A stretch of 64,000 nucleotides of DNA, taken from contig CP065366.1 of assembly GCA_023206055.1 (NCBI GenBank), positions 2,232,001 through 2,296,000 of the forward strand, written 5' to 3'. This DNA comes from Vibrio cyclitrophicus. GTDB lineage: Bacteria > Pseudomonadota > Gammaproteobacteria > Enterobacterales > Vibrionaceae. Within the stretch, counting starts at the first letter, position 1. Each line of letters opens with the position of its first letter. Both the position numbers and the translations under genes were made by a program. Below the pieces are notes generated by a model that saw nothing but the letters and a program-made list of their open reading frames with translations, was not told where the DNA came from and did not search any database. Shown here piece by piece: positions 42,975-52,350 of this stretch.

Positions 42975-44405
42975 GTGAAAAAGCACTGGATACGTAATTC
43001 CGTCACAGCACTATTAATGGTTAGCGCATCACTAGCAAGCGCGACCAGTTTTGCTGCGTCTGAACAAAAAGAAATTGGTGATCCTCGTAACGACCAGTTC
43101 GAGCAAAACCACCCTGATCAATATCACTCATGGAGACTAACGTCAGAAAGTGAAACTATTGAAGATGCGTTAAAAGAAGATCCAAACATGGTGATCATGT
43201 GGGCTGGCTACGGCTTCGCAAAAGATTACAACAAAGCACGCGGCCACTTCTATGCGATTGACGATGTAAGACAAACCTTGCGTACTGGCGGTCCGACTGA
43301 CGAAAGCTCAGGTCCAATGCCAATGGCGTGTTGGAGCTGTAAGAGCCCAGACGTTGCACGTGTTATTGAAGAACGCGGTGAAGACGGCTACTTCGAAGGT
43401 AAATGGGCACGCCTTGGTAACGAGATCGTCAACCCTATAGGTTGTGCCGACTGTCATGACACCCAAAGCGATGAGTTCAAAAACGGCGAGCCAGCACTGA
43501 AAGTGACGCGCCCTTATGTTGAACGCGCTTTCGAAGCGATTGGTAAAAAGTTTGATGAGCAGAGCCGTTTAGACCAACAAGCTTCAGTTTGTGCGCAATG
43601 CCACGTGGAATACTACTTCACAGGCCCAACCAAAGGCGTGAAATTCCCTTGGGACAAAGGGACACGTGTTGAGCAAATGGAAGAGTACTACGATGACATC
43701 AACTTTAAGGATTGGACGCACAAGGTATCTAAAGCGCCAATGCTAAAAGCGCAGCACCCTGGCTATGAAACATGGCGTGAAGGTATTCACGGTAAGAACA
43801 AAGTCGTTTGTGCTGACTGTCATATGCCTAAAGTCACCAAAGAAGACGGCACGGTTTACACCGACCATAAAGTGGGTAACCCGTTTGACCGCTTCGAAGA
43901 TACGTGTGCCAACTGTCATACTCAATCTAAAGAGACCATGCGTAACATCGTTTCAAGCCGTAAAGCTCAAGTGCTAAACATGAAGCTGACTGCTGAGAAA
44001 CAAATCGTTGCTGCTCACTTTGAAGCTGGCGCGGCATGGGAAGCCGGTGCAACAGAGCAAGAGATGGAGCCAATCCTATTGGATATTCGTCACGCTCAAT
44101 GGCGTTGGGACTACGCAATTGCCTCTCATGGTGTTCACATGCATGCGCCAGAAGTTGCGCTTGAAGTTCTAGGTACTGCCGTTGACCGTGCAGCCGATGC
44201 TCGTACGAAGATCATTCGTCTATTAGCGAAGAAAGGCATCACCGACCCTATCGAAATTCCTGATATCTCGACCAAAGAAGCGGCTCAAAAAGCGCTAGGA
44301 ATGGACATGGATAAGATGAACGCTGAGAAACAACACTTCCTAGACACGGTTGTTCCTAAGTGGGAAGAGCAAGCTGAAAAACGTGAAGCGAACTACGAAT
44401 ACTAG
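42975..44405 (+). CDS. nrfA: NrfA, ammonia-forming cytochrome c nitrite reductase
   Basis: A 476-residue periplasmic pentaheme enzyme that reduces nitrite to ammonium with six electrons. The catalytic heme site is the special CxxCK (CWSCK, residues 119-123), and four CxxCH sites follow (CADCH, CAQCH, CADCH, CANCH). A signal peptide covers about 1-28. The start is GTG, 8 bases after GGAG. It is transcribed separately from the divergent nrfBCD genes, so NrfA expression can be set apart from its donor chain. Confidence 0.97.
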   Translation: MKKHWIRNSVTALLMVSASLASATSFAASEQKEIGDPRNDQFEQNHPDQYHSWRLTSESETIEDALKEDPNMVIMWAGYGFAKDYNKARGHFYAIDDVRQTLRTGGPTDESSGPMPMACWSCKSPDVARVIEERGEDGYFEGKWARLGNEIVNPIGCADCHDTQSDEFKNGEPALKVTRPYVERAFEAIGKKFDEQSRLDQQASVCAQCHVEYYFTGPTKGVKFPWDKGTRVEQMEEYYDDINFKDWTHKVSKAPMLKAQHPGYETWREGIHGKNKVVCADCHMPKVTKEDGTVYTDHKVGNPFDRFEDTCANCHTQSKETMRNIVSSRKAQVLNMKLTAEKQIVAAHFEAGAAWEAGATEQEMEPILLDIRHAQWRWDYAIASHGVHMHAPEVALEVLGTAVDRAADARTKIIRLLAKKGITDPIEIPDISTKEAAQKALGMDMDKMNAEKQHFLDTVVPKWEEQAEKREANYEY

Positions 44406-44429
44406 TTTCTTCAAATAGACCATAACAAT

Positions 44430-44466
44430 AAAACCAGTCACACTATTAAGTGTGTGGCTGGTTTTT
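44430..44466 (+). terminator. nrfA terminator
   Basis: A stem AAAACCAG.CACAC paired with GTGTG.CTGGTTTT around a TATTAA loop and a T run. Confidence 0.85.
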
Positions 44467-44578
44467 CTATTTTGAATATTTAGCGTTAGGCTTTGGCGCA
44501 TTCAAATCGATATCTACCTTTAAATACCCAATATCCAGTCACCTTTAAATACCTAGTTGCTAATTCAAGGAATCGAGA

Positions 44579-44923
44579 ATGAGAACCCTACTTTCACTTT
44601 CAGCATTGTGCGTTGCACTGTTAAGTTCTGGCGTTCATGCGTCTGAGCGCGCCGACATAGGTTGGAATTTAATTGAGAAAGGTGCACTAGTGGTTGATGT
44701 CAGAACACCTGAGGAGTTCAAGCAAGGGCATCTAGACAACGCCATTAACTACCCACTATCTGAGGTCGCAACACACTTTGCCAACATAAATAAAGACCAA
44801 CCTATTGTCTTGTATTGCCCCAGTGGTAACCGCTCAGGACAAGCCTATCAATTCTTGCAAGCTCAAGGGTTTACTCAAATCCACAACGCAGGTGGCCTGA
44901 TTGAAATGCAGGAAAGTAAATAG
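44579..44923 (+). CDS. Periplasmic rhodanese-like protein
   Basis: A 114-residue single rhodanese domain with a signal peptide (about 1-21, ending GVHAS). The active-site loop LYCPSGNRSGQA has the catalytic Cys followed by a six-residue loop. Size and export resemble PspE/GlpE-type sulfurtransferases. Its position next to nrfA suggests a periplasmic sulfur or cyanide/thiosulfate role, but no specific function is shown. Confidence 0.85.
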   Translation: MRTLLSLSALCVALLSSGVHASERADIGWNLIEKGALVVDVRTPEEFKQGHLDNAINYPLSEVATHFANINKDQPIVLYCPSGNRSGQAYQFLQAQGFTQIHNAGGLIEMQESK

Positions 44924-44962
44924 CTAAAAACAAACGATTAACGACTAGCGATTATACCAAGC

Positions 44963-45592
44963 TTAACGGATCATCTGTTTGGCTTGATTGATCGAATGAA
45001 TAATCGAAACGCGATCAATCCCCTTTTGATTGGAATCGAGAATTCGAGTCCACGCATCAATCGCTTGTTGATAGCGCATACTAATGAAGTGATCGGTCGC
45101 AATCAGCATCAATGCCGTACGATCATTGGGATCAAGATCCATAGATTGTTCTAGCAGTCTGTTTACTTCATCACTCATCGCTTGTGAACTGAGGTAATAA
45201 AGTGCGGTGGCTTTAGCGGCATACAAGCCTGAAGGCGCTTGAGGGTTTAAACGAATCGCGTAATCGTAACAGGTGAACGCCGCATCAAACTCCCCTTTCT
45301 GCATATACACACCACCAAGCTTAAACCATAAATCAGATTGATTCGGGTCTTGCTTAAGGCTTTGTTGCAGCTCGTCTTCGAAATCTGTTGCCGTGTAACT
45401 ATTGTTATCATCTAAAGGAAGTTGAGGTATCTCTTGTTTCAGTTGGGACCAAACAAGCACGCTCAAAGCTACCGCAGTAATTGAAATCGCTACATTACTT
45501 TTGAGATGACCGCCGTTTTTGTTCGCTGCGGTGACGATCACAATCAAAAACAAGCTCATTAGTACCAACGCAACCAACAACCAGATGTCCAT
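44963..45592 (-). CDS. nrfG: NrfG/CcmI-like TPR protein
   Basis: A 209-residue protein with two N-terminal membrane helices (about 3-22 and 32-50), then tetratricopeptide repeats (LWFKLGGVYMQKGEFDAAFTCYDYAIRLNP and later DRTALMLIATDHFISMRYQQAIDAW) from about 85 to 195. NrfG binds the C-terminus of NrfA and completes the heme lyase for the CxxCK site. Context beside the nrf genes supports NrfG over general CcmI. It is transcribed apart from the other nrf genes. Confidence 0.8.
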   Translation of the reverse strand: MDIWLLVALVLMSLFLIVIVTAANKNGGHLKSNVAISITAVALSVLVWSQLKQEIPQLPLDDNNSYTATDFEDELQQSLKQDPNQSDLWFKLGGVYMQKGEFDAAFTCYDYAIRLNPQAPSGLYAAKATALYYLSSQAMSDEVNRLLEQSMDLDPNDRTALMLIATDHFISMRYQQAIDAWTRILDSNQKGIDRVSIIHSINQAKQMIR

Positions 45593-45730
45593 TCAACACT
45601 CCTTTATATTCACTCCCTACTCTATCGTTTTCACCTCTCCTCTATATTGATCAAGGTTTAGCTATCGAGATTTTAGCGATCACAGCTCTGTTATAAATTC
45701 ACACCAAGCTTCACAAATAACAGGTAAATA

Positions 45731-45757
45731 AAAAACCGAGCACTTAGGCTCGGTTTT
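45731..45757 (-). terminator. gyrA terminator
   Basis: AAAACCGAGC / GCTCGGTTTT with a 6-base loop and T run on the minus strand, 35 bases beyond gyrA. Confidence 0.9.
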
Positions 45758-45793
45758 TTCAATGGTAAGCTTAATTACTTAGCGTAATCGAGA

Positions 45794-48454
45794 TTACTCA
45801 GTGTCTTGCTCGCTATCACTTTCAGAGTCAGAAGCATCGGATGCTTGCTCTTCACTTGATTCAGCAACTTCAGCGTTGATAGTTTCAGCACCAGCTTCTT
45901 CAGCTTCGCCTTCTACAATCTCAGCTTCTTCTACTTCGTCGATACGTTGTAGACCTACAACATTCTCGTCTTCAGCAGTACGAATCAGTGTTACACCTTG
46001 AGTGTTACGACCAACTTGGCTAACTTCCGCTACGCGAGTACGTACTAGTGTACCTGCGTCGGTGATCATCATCATTTCATCGCCTTCTTCAACTTGAACA
46101 GCGCCAACTACTGGGCCATTACGTTCAGAGACTTTGATAGATACTACACCTTGCGTTGCACGGCCTTTCGTTGGGTATTCAGCCAACTCAGTACGCTTAC
46201 CGTAACCGTTTTGAGTCACAGTTAGGATATCGCCTTCGTTAGAAGGAACAATCAGTGAAACCACTTGATCGTCTTCTGGAAGCTTCATACCACGAACACC
46301 AGAGGCAGTACGGCCCATTGCACGTACTTTGTCCTCGTTAAAGCGAACAACTTTGCCCGACTTCGAGAACAGCATGATGTCGCTATTACCATCAGTAATA
46401 TCAACGCCAATCAGTGAATCATCGTCACGTAGGTTAACTGCGATTAGGCCGTTAGCACGTACGTTTGCGAATTGATCCAGTGATGTCTTCTTAACGGTAC
46501 CGTCGCCTGTTGCCATGAAGATGAATTTCTCGTTAGAGAACTCAGAAACAGGCAGGATAGCCGTAATACGCTCACCTTCTTCTAGAGGAAGAATGTTAAC
46601 GATAGGCTTACCACGAGCGGTGCGGCTTGCTTGAGGCAGTTGGTAAACTTTCAAACGGTACGTCTTACCACGAGTAGAGAAACATAAGATGTTATCGTGA
46701 GTATTAGCAACAAGCAGACGCTCAATGTAATCCTCATCTTTCATCTTAGTTGCACTCTTACCTTTACCACCACGACGCTGAGCTTCGTAGTCGCTTAGGA
46801 TTTGGTACTTAACGTAACCTGCGTTAGAAAGCGTTACTACAACGTCTTCTTGAGCAATCAGCTCTTCCATGTCGATGTCATGAACCGCTGCTGTGATTTC
46901 TGTACGACGAGCGTCGCCATAGATTTCACGTACCGCTTCAAGTTCTTCACGGATCACTTCCATCAAACGCTCAGTGCTTGCAAGAATGTGCATTAGCTCA
47001 GCGATTTCTTCTAGAAGCGCTTTGTACTCGTCTAGAATCTTCTCATGTTCAAGGCCAGTTAAGCGGTGAAGACGAAGCTCTAGAATAGCTTGTGCTTGTG
47101 TTTCCGTTAGAAAGTATTGGCCATCGCGGATGCCGTATTGGTCTTCCAACCAATCAGGACGAGCCGCATCAGTACCTGCACGCTCAAGCATTGCTGCAAC
47201 GTTACCGAGTTCCCAACCGCGAGCTACTAAACCAGCTTTTGCTTCAGCAGGCGTTGGAGCGTTACGGATAAGCTCGATGATTTCGTCAATGTTAGCAAGT
47301 GCTAAAGACAATGCTTCAAGGATGTGTGCACGGTCGCGTGCTTTCTTCAGTTCAAAGATAGTACGACGAGTCACAACTTCGCGACGGTGGTCTACGAAGC
47401 ACTTAAGCATGTCTTTAATGTTGAACAACTGTGGTTGACCGTTGTTCAGCGCAACCATGTTGATACCGAAAGTTGTTTGCAGTTGAGTTTGTGAGTAAAG
47501 GTTGTTCAATACAACTTCACCAACAGCGTCACGCTTACATTCAATAACAATACGCATACCATCTTTATCAGATTCGTCACGCAGTGCACTGATGCCTTCA
47601 ACTTTCTTATCTTTAACCAGTTCAGCAATCTTCTCGATCAGGCGAGCTTTGTTTACTTGGTAAGGAATCTCAGTAACGATAATGGTTTCTTTACCATTTT
47701 TCTCTACTTCAATATTCGCTTTTGAACGCATGTAAACTTTACCGCGGCCAGTCTTATAAGCATCTACGATGCCTTTACGACCACTGATAAGTGCTGCTGT
47801 CGGGAAGTCAGGACCAGGGATATAGTCCATTAGCTCATCAATAGTAATATCTTCATTATTGATAAATGCTAAACAGCCATCAACAACTTCACCAAGGTTA
47901 TGTGGTGGGATGTTGGTAGCCATACCTACTGCGATACCAGAAGCACCGTTTACCAATAGGTTAGGAATTTTTGTAGGAAGTACTGCTGGAATTTGTTCTG
48001 TACCATCGTAGTTCGGTACGTAGTCCACAGTTTCCTTATCAAGGTCAGCCAGGAGCTCGTGAGCAATTTTCGCCATACGAACTTCGGTATAACGCATTGC
48101 AGCCGCGGAGTCGCCATCGATAGAACCAAAGTTACCTTGGCCATCAACTAGCATGTAACGCAGTGAGAACGGTTGAGCCATACGAACAATAGTATCGTAT
48201 ACAGCACTATCACCATGCGGGTGGTATTTACCGATTACATCACCTACTACACGAGCAGACTTTTTATATGGTTTGTTCCAATCATTACCCAGTACATTCA
48301 TCGCGAACAAAACGCGGCGGTGTACAGGTTTTAGGCCATCACGCACATCTGGAAGGGCACGACCAACGATGACGGACATCGCGTAGTCTAGGTATGAACC
48401 TCTAAGCTCATCTTCAATATTTACGGGCGTGATCTCTTTCGCTAGATCGCTCAT
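45794..48454 (-). CDS. gyrA: DNA gyrase subunit A
   Basis: An 886-residue subunit of type II topoisomerase. The catalytic tyrosine is Y122 (RYTEVRMAKIA). The quinolone region reads HPHGDSAVYDTIVRMAQ, with Ser83 and Asp87, the susceptible state. The C-terminal beta-pinwheel has the gyrase box-like QRRGGKGKSATK. The end is a long acidic tail (EEAEIVEGEAEEAG ... SDSESDSEQDTE), longer than in E. coli and common in Vibrio. It is divergent from ubiG, as in E. coli. Confidence 0.98.
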   Translation of the reverse strand: MSDLAKEITPVNIEDELRGSYLDYAMSVIVGRALPDVRDGLKPVHRRVLFAMNVLGNDWNKPYKKSARVVGDVIGKYHPHGDSAVYDTIVRMAQPFSLRYMLVDGQGNFGSIDGDSAAAMRYTEVRMAKIAHELLADLDKETVDYVPNYDGTEQIPAVLPTKIPNLLVNGASGIAVGMATNIPPHNLGEVVDGCLAFINNEDITIDELMDYIPGPDFPTAALISGRKGIVDAYKTGRGKVYMRSKANIEVEKNGKETIIVTEIPYQVNKARLIEKIAELVKDKKVEGISALRDESDKDGMRIVIECKRDAVGEVVLNNLYSQTQLQTTFGINMVALNNGQPQLFNIKDMLKCFVDHRREVVTRRTIFELKKARDRAHILEALSLALANIDEIIELIRNAPTPAEAKAGLVARGWELGNVAAMLERAGTDAARPDWLEDQYGIRDGQYFLTETQAQAILELRLHRLTGLEHEKILDEYKALLEEIAELMHILASTERLMEVIREELEAVREIYGDARRTEITAAVHDIDMEELIAQEDVVVTLSNAGYVKYQILSDYEAQRRGGKGKSATKMKDEDYIERLLVANTHDNILCFSTRGKTYRLKVYQLPQASRTARGKPIVNILPLEEGERITAILPVSEFSNEKFIFMATGDGTVKKTSLDQFANVRANGLIAVNLRDDDSLIGVDITDGNSDIMLFSKSGKVVRFNEDKVRAMGRTASGVRGMKLPEDDQVVSLIVPSNEGDILTVTQNGYGKRTELAEYPTKGRATQGVVSIKVSERNGPVVGAVQVEEGDEMMMITDAGTLVRTRVAEVSQVGRNTQGVTLIRTAEDENVVGLQRIDEVEEAEIVEGEAEEAGAETINAEVAESSEEQASDASDSESDSEQDTE

Positions 48455-48745
48455 AGAGCCATTTTCCCTCTATAGTCAGATCGTATTTTTGAATACGTAT
48501 AAGACCGAAAAATATAACACAAATTTACCTACGGAGGCATCACTTTCCCTCTCCTTTTACCATCTTGTGACCCTTGTAGCCAATCAATTGATAAGAAATT
48601 GCACCTCCGCATCATATCTCGCTGAAACATGGTCACTTTACACCCAATAAGTTCGCAAAATTGTAGATCTTCTGGTCAAGGCGAAAAGGCAAGTTATAAT
48701 GCCTGCAATTTCATGGATGCCGTATTTAACTTGGAAATGCCGATT

Positions 48746-49456
48746 ATGACTAAATCACAGAATGTAGACCCAGCAGAAATCAAGAAATTTGAAGACATGG
48801 CGTCACGCTGGTGGGATCTAGAAGGCGAATTTAAGCCTCTACATCAAATCAACCCACTACGCCTAAACTACGTGCTAGAAAAAACTGAAGGTTTGTTTGG
48901 TAAGAAAGTGCTCGATGTTGGTTGCGGTGGTGGCATTTTAGCGGAAAGTATGGCAATTGAAGGTGCTGTAGTGACAGGGCTAGACATGGGCAAAGAACCA
49001 CTTGAAGTGGCACGCTTGCACGCACTAGAAACTGGCACCAAGCTCGATTACATCCAAAGCACCATTGAAGACCACGCAGAAGAGAATCCACAAACTTACG
49101 ACGTGGTGACTTGCATGGAAATGCTAGAGCACGTGCCTGATCCACAATCAGTGATCACCGCATGCTCTAAATTGGTCAAACCGGGTGGCCACGTTTTCTT
49201 CTCTACGTTGAACCGAAATTTTAAATCTTACTTGTTTGCGATTGTTGGTGCAGAGAAGCTTCTTAAGATTGTGCCTGAAGGTACTCACGAGCATGACAAG
49301 TTCATTCGCCCTGCTGAACTTATCAAGATGATTGATAATACGCCTCTACAAGAACTCGGCATCACCGGACTGCACTATAATCCACTGACAGACACTTACC
49401 GATTAGGTCGCAGTGTTGAAGTCAATTACATCGTGCATACGCAAAATTTCTCTTAA
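48746..49456 (+). CDS. ubiG: Ubiquinone biosynthesis O-methyltransferase
   Basis: A 236-residue SAM-dependent enzyme that methylates both hydroxyl groups in ubiquinone synthesis. The SAM motif VLDVGCGGGILAES and the PEMLEH-like CMEMLEHVPD are present. The ATG at 48746 (MTKSQNVDPAEIKKFEDMAS) matches the usual Vibrio N-terminus; longer frames up to 48629 exist but are not supported. Adjacent to gyrA as in E. coli. Confidence 0.96.
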   Translation: MTKSQNVDPAEIKKFEDMASRWWDLEGEFKPLHQINPLRLNYVLEKTEGLFGKKVLDVGCGGGILAESMAIEGAVVTGLDMGKEPLEVARLHALETGTKLDYIQSTIEDHAEENPQTYDVVTCMEMLEHVPDPQSVITACSKLVKPGGHVFFSTLNRNFKSYLFAIVGAEKLLKIVPEGTHEHDKFIRPAELIKMIDNTPLQELGITGLHYNPLTDTYRLGRSVEVNYIVHTQNFS

Positions 49457-49504
49457 AAAATATCAGCTATCCTACCGTAAAATTTTTTCTAAAAAAGACT
49501 AATG

Positions 49505-49541
49505 AAAAAGGTTGCAATTAACATAAGTTTGCGACTTTTTT
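49505..49541 (+). terminator. ubiG terminator (imperfect)
   Basis: AAAAAGGTTGCAA pairs imperfectly with TTTGCGACTTTTT, ending in six Ts. Confidence 0.45.
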
Positions 49542-49753
49542 CAGTCTAAATTTCGTGCGCTAGCTTCCATTTTGACCACCTAGATTTAAATTTAATCGCC
49601 TAAAATCCATCGCCCATTTTGCCTAAAGATCAAGATATTTTTTTTTATGGGCGTGCAAAAATAAAGCATCATTAAAAGCCGACTTTTATACAATCAAGTC
49701 ACATCTAACCTCATCAGTTAGTGGTCACTTACAGTTTTTTTTCAATCCACCAC

Positions 49754-49762
49754 TTATCCACA
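49754..49762 (+). promoter_or_regulatory. DnaA box upstream of nrdA
   Basis: TTATCCACA is an exact match to the consensus TTATNCACA. DnaA is known to regulate nrdAB in E. coli, so the site may be functional. Confidence 0.5.
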
Positions 49763-49831
49763 AGCAACCCAATTTCTTTACCTTGAAAAATATCAGTTGT
49801 AGCACTATCTTGTAACCCAACAAACAAATGA

Positions 49832-49847
49832 CCCCTATATGTTGTGT
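49832..49847. promoter_or_regulatory. NrdR box 1
   Basis: CCCCTATATGTTGTGT contains CTATATGTTG, 9 of 10 fixed positions of the NrdR core CwAtATaTwG. Confidence 0.65.
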
Positions 49848-49852
49848 TTGAA

Positions 49853-49868
49853 CTACAATATATGGGTA
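49853..49868. promoter_or_regulatory. NrdR box 2
   Basis: CTACAATATATGGGTA contains CAATATATGG, a 9 of 10 NrdR core match. It starts 21 bases after box 1, two helical turns, the usual arrangement for cooperative NrdR repression. Confidence 0.65.
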
Positions 49869-49964
49869 GACCAAGATCACAAAGCCGAAACGTAATTTAC
49901 AAAAATTGCACAGAAATACACAAAAACACGGCCTTGTTCAGTTTTGTTAGGGAAATTAAGCAGA

Positions 49965-52247
49965 ATGAACCAACAACTTACTGTTACCAAGCGTAACGGG
50001 CGCAAAGAAACGATCGATCTAGAGAAGATCCATCGCGTGATTACATGGGCAGCTGAAGGCTTGCACAATGTTTCTGTATCACAAGTAGAATTGAAAGCTC
50101 ACATTCAGTTTTACGATGGCATCACCACTACTGACATTCATGAAACTATCATCAAGTCAGCAGCGGATTTAATCTCTGAAGAGACTCCTGATTACCAATA
50201 TCTAGCAGCACGTCTGTCTGTATTCCACCTACGTAAAAAAGCGTACGGCGAATACGAGCCGCCTGCACTGTATGACCACGTTGCAAAACTGGTTGATATG
50301 GGTAAATACGATAGTCACCTTATGGAAGACTACACGAAAGCTGAATTCGAAGAGCTTGACGAGTACATCGACCACAAACGTGACTTAGACTTCTCTTACG
50401 CGGCGGTTAAGCAACTCGAAGGTAAATACTTCGTGCAAAACCGTGTAACGAAAGAAATCTACGAGAGTGCTCAGTTCCTTTACATCCTAGTTGCTGCGTG
50501 TTTATTCGGTAAATACCCGAAATCAACTCGTCTGGATTACATCAAACGTTTTTACGACGCCTCGTCTACGTTTAAGATTTCTCTACCTACACCAATTATG
50601 TCTGGTGTACGTACGCCTACTCGTCAATTCAGTTCATGTGTACTGATTGAGTGTGGTGACAGCCTAGATTCAATCAACGCAACAGCAAGCTCAATTGTTC
50701 GTTACGTATCTCAACGTGCTGGTATTGGTATCAACGCAGGTCGTATCCGTGCGCTGGGTTCTGAAATCCGTAATGGTGAAGCGTTCCACACTGGCTGTAT
50801 CCCTTTCTACAAATACTTCCAAACAGCAGTAAAATGTTGTTCTCAAGGTGGTGTTCGTGGCGGCGCAGCAACCGTGTTCTACCCACTATGGCACGGTGAA
50901 GTTCAGTCTCTATTGGTTCTGAAAAACAACCGCGGCGTTGAAGAGAACCGTGTTCGTCACATGGACTACGGCGTACAGCTGAACAAACTTATGTACTCTC
51001 GTCTTGTTCAAGGTGGCAACATCAGCCTGTTCTCACCTTCTGACGTACCTGGCCTTTACGATGCGTTCTTCGAAAACCAAGACCGTTTTGAAGAACTATA
51101 TGTTAAGTACGAAAACGATCCTTCAGTGAAGCGTGAAACGGTTAAAGCCGTTGAGCTGTTCTCTTTGCTAATGCAAGAGCGAGCTTCTACTGGTCGTATC
51201 TACATTCAGAACGTTGACCACTGTAATACACACAGCCCGTTTGACTCTGAAGTAGCTCCTGTTCGTCAGTCGAACCTATGTCTAGAAATCGCGCTACCAA
51301 CTAAGCCACTTTCTAACGTAGAAGATGACGAAGGCGAAATTGCACTATGTACGCTTTCAGCATTCAACCTTGGCGCAATCAATGAACTAGATGACCTAGC
51401 AGAGCTTTCTGAACTGGTTGTTCGTGCACTTGATGCACTGCTTGATTACCAAGACTACCCGCTTCCAGCTGCATATAAGTCGACAATGAATCGTCGTACT
51501 TTAGGTGTGGGTGTAATCAACTACGCATACTACCTAGCGAAGAATGGTGTTAAGTACTCTGATGGCAGCGCAAATAGCCTGACTCACCGTACTTTTGAAG
51601 CAATTCAATACCACTTGCTAAAAGCGTCTGTTGAACTAGCGAAAGAACAAGGCCGCTGCCCATCTTTCCATGAGACCAACTATGCAAAAGGCCTACTGCC
51701 AATCGATACTTACAAGAAAGATATCGACTTAGTATGTGAAGAGCCACTGCATTATGATTGGGACACGCTACGTGAAGAGATCATGGAGCACGGTCTGCGT
51801 AACTCTACGCTAACTGCGCTTATGCCTTCTGAGACTTCGTCTCAAATCTCGAACGCGACTAACGGTATCGAGCCACCTCGTGGTTACGTATCAGTTAAAG
51901 CATCGAAAGACGGCATCCTGAAGCAAGTAGTTCCAGATTTCCTAAATCTTAAAGAGAACTACGAGCTACTTTGGAACATTGGTTCTAACGACGGTTACCT
52001 ACACCTAGTGGGTATCATGCAAAAATTCGTTGACCAAGCTATCTCTGCAAACACTAACTATGATCCAAGTGTTTACGACAGCGGTAAAGTACCAATGAAG
52101 CAACTGCTCAAAGACTTACTAACAGCATACAAGTACGGTGTTAAGACGCTTTACTACCATAACACTCGTGATGGTGCTAAAGACGACCAAGGCGATGCAG
52201 TTCAAGTGCCGGAAGAAGATTGTGAAGGCGGCGGTTGTAAGATCTAA
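49965..52247 (+). CDS. nrdA: Class Ia ribonucleoside-diphosphate reductase, alpha subunit
   Basis: A 760-residue catalytic subunit that makes deoxynucleoside diphosphates aerobically. It has an N-terminal ATP-cone (about 5-95) for overall allosteric control. Active-site cysteines are in FSSCVLIECGDSLDSI and NLCLEIALPT, and the C-terminal redox pair is in EGGGCKI (CEGGGC). ATG 49965 is chosen over an in-frame TTG 7 codons earlier. It is followed by nrdB and yfaE. Confidence 0.97.
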   Translation: MNQQLTVTKRNGRKETIDLEKIHRVITWAAEGLHNVSVSQVELKAHIQFYDGITTTDIHETIIKSAADLISEETPDYQYLAARLSVFHLRKKAYGEYEPPALYDHVAKLVDMGKYDSHLMEDYTKAEFEELDEYIDHKRDLDFSYAAVKQLEGKYFVQNRVTKEIYESAQFLYILVAACLFGKYPKSTRLDYIKRFYDASSTFKISLPTPIMSGVRTPTRQFSSCVLIECGDSLDSINATASSIVRYVSQRAGIGINAGRIRALGSEIRNGEAFHTGCIPFYKYFQTAVKCCSQGGVRGGAATVFYPLWHGEVQSLLVLKNNRGVEENRVRHMDYGVQLNKLMYSRLVQGGNISLFSPSDVPGLYDAFFENQDRFEELYVKYENDPSVKRETVKAVELFSLLMQERASTGRIYIQNVDHCNTHSPFDSEVAPVRQSNLCLEIALPTKPLSNVEDDEGEIALCTLSAFNLGAINELDDLAELSELVVRALDALLDYQDYPLPAAYKSTMNRRTLGVGVINYAYYLAKNGVKYSDGSANSLTHRTFEAIQYHLLKASVELAKEQGRCPSFHETNYAKGLLPIDTYKKDIDLVCEEPLHYDWDTLREEIMEHGLRNSTLTALMPSETSSQISNATNGIEPPRGYVSVKASKDGILKQVVPDFLNLKENYELLWNIGSNDGYLHLVGIMQKFVDQAISANTNYDPSVYDSGKVPMKQLLKDLLTAYKYGVKTLYYHNTRDGAKDDQGDAVQVPEEDCEGGGCKI

Positions 52248-52267
52248 ACCGCAATAAACATTAAGAC

Positions 52268-52293
52268 CCCAGAGAAGAGTTATCTTCTCTGGG
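52268..52293 (+). other. Intercistronic hairpin between nrdA and nrdB
   Basis: CCCAGAGAAGA / TCTTCTCTGGG with loop GTTA, followed only by TTTAAA. Likely an RNA processing or attenuation element that shifts nrdB relative to nrdA expression. Confidence 0.5.
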
Positions 52294-52350
52294 TTTAAAG
52301 CATTAACAGGGTCCGTTTTATTACGGGTCTTTAAAGGATTTGAGGCATTT

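Larger units (their letters stand above)
49457..49964. other. ubiG-nrdA intergenic region, about 510 bases
   Basis: Holds an imperfect terminator-like hairpin after ubiG, a DnaA box at 49754 and two NrdR boxes at 49832 and 49853. The nrdA promoter is expected around 49800-49900. Confidence 0.6.

Noticed and set aside
45794..48454. Quinolone-resistance substitutions in gyrA
   Set aside because: Ser83 and Asp87 are the susceptible residues.
44978..48480. Long open frames on the strand opposite gyrA and nrfG
   Set aside because: They follow the codon periodicity of the real genes and have no own ribosome sites; shadows.
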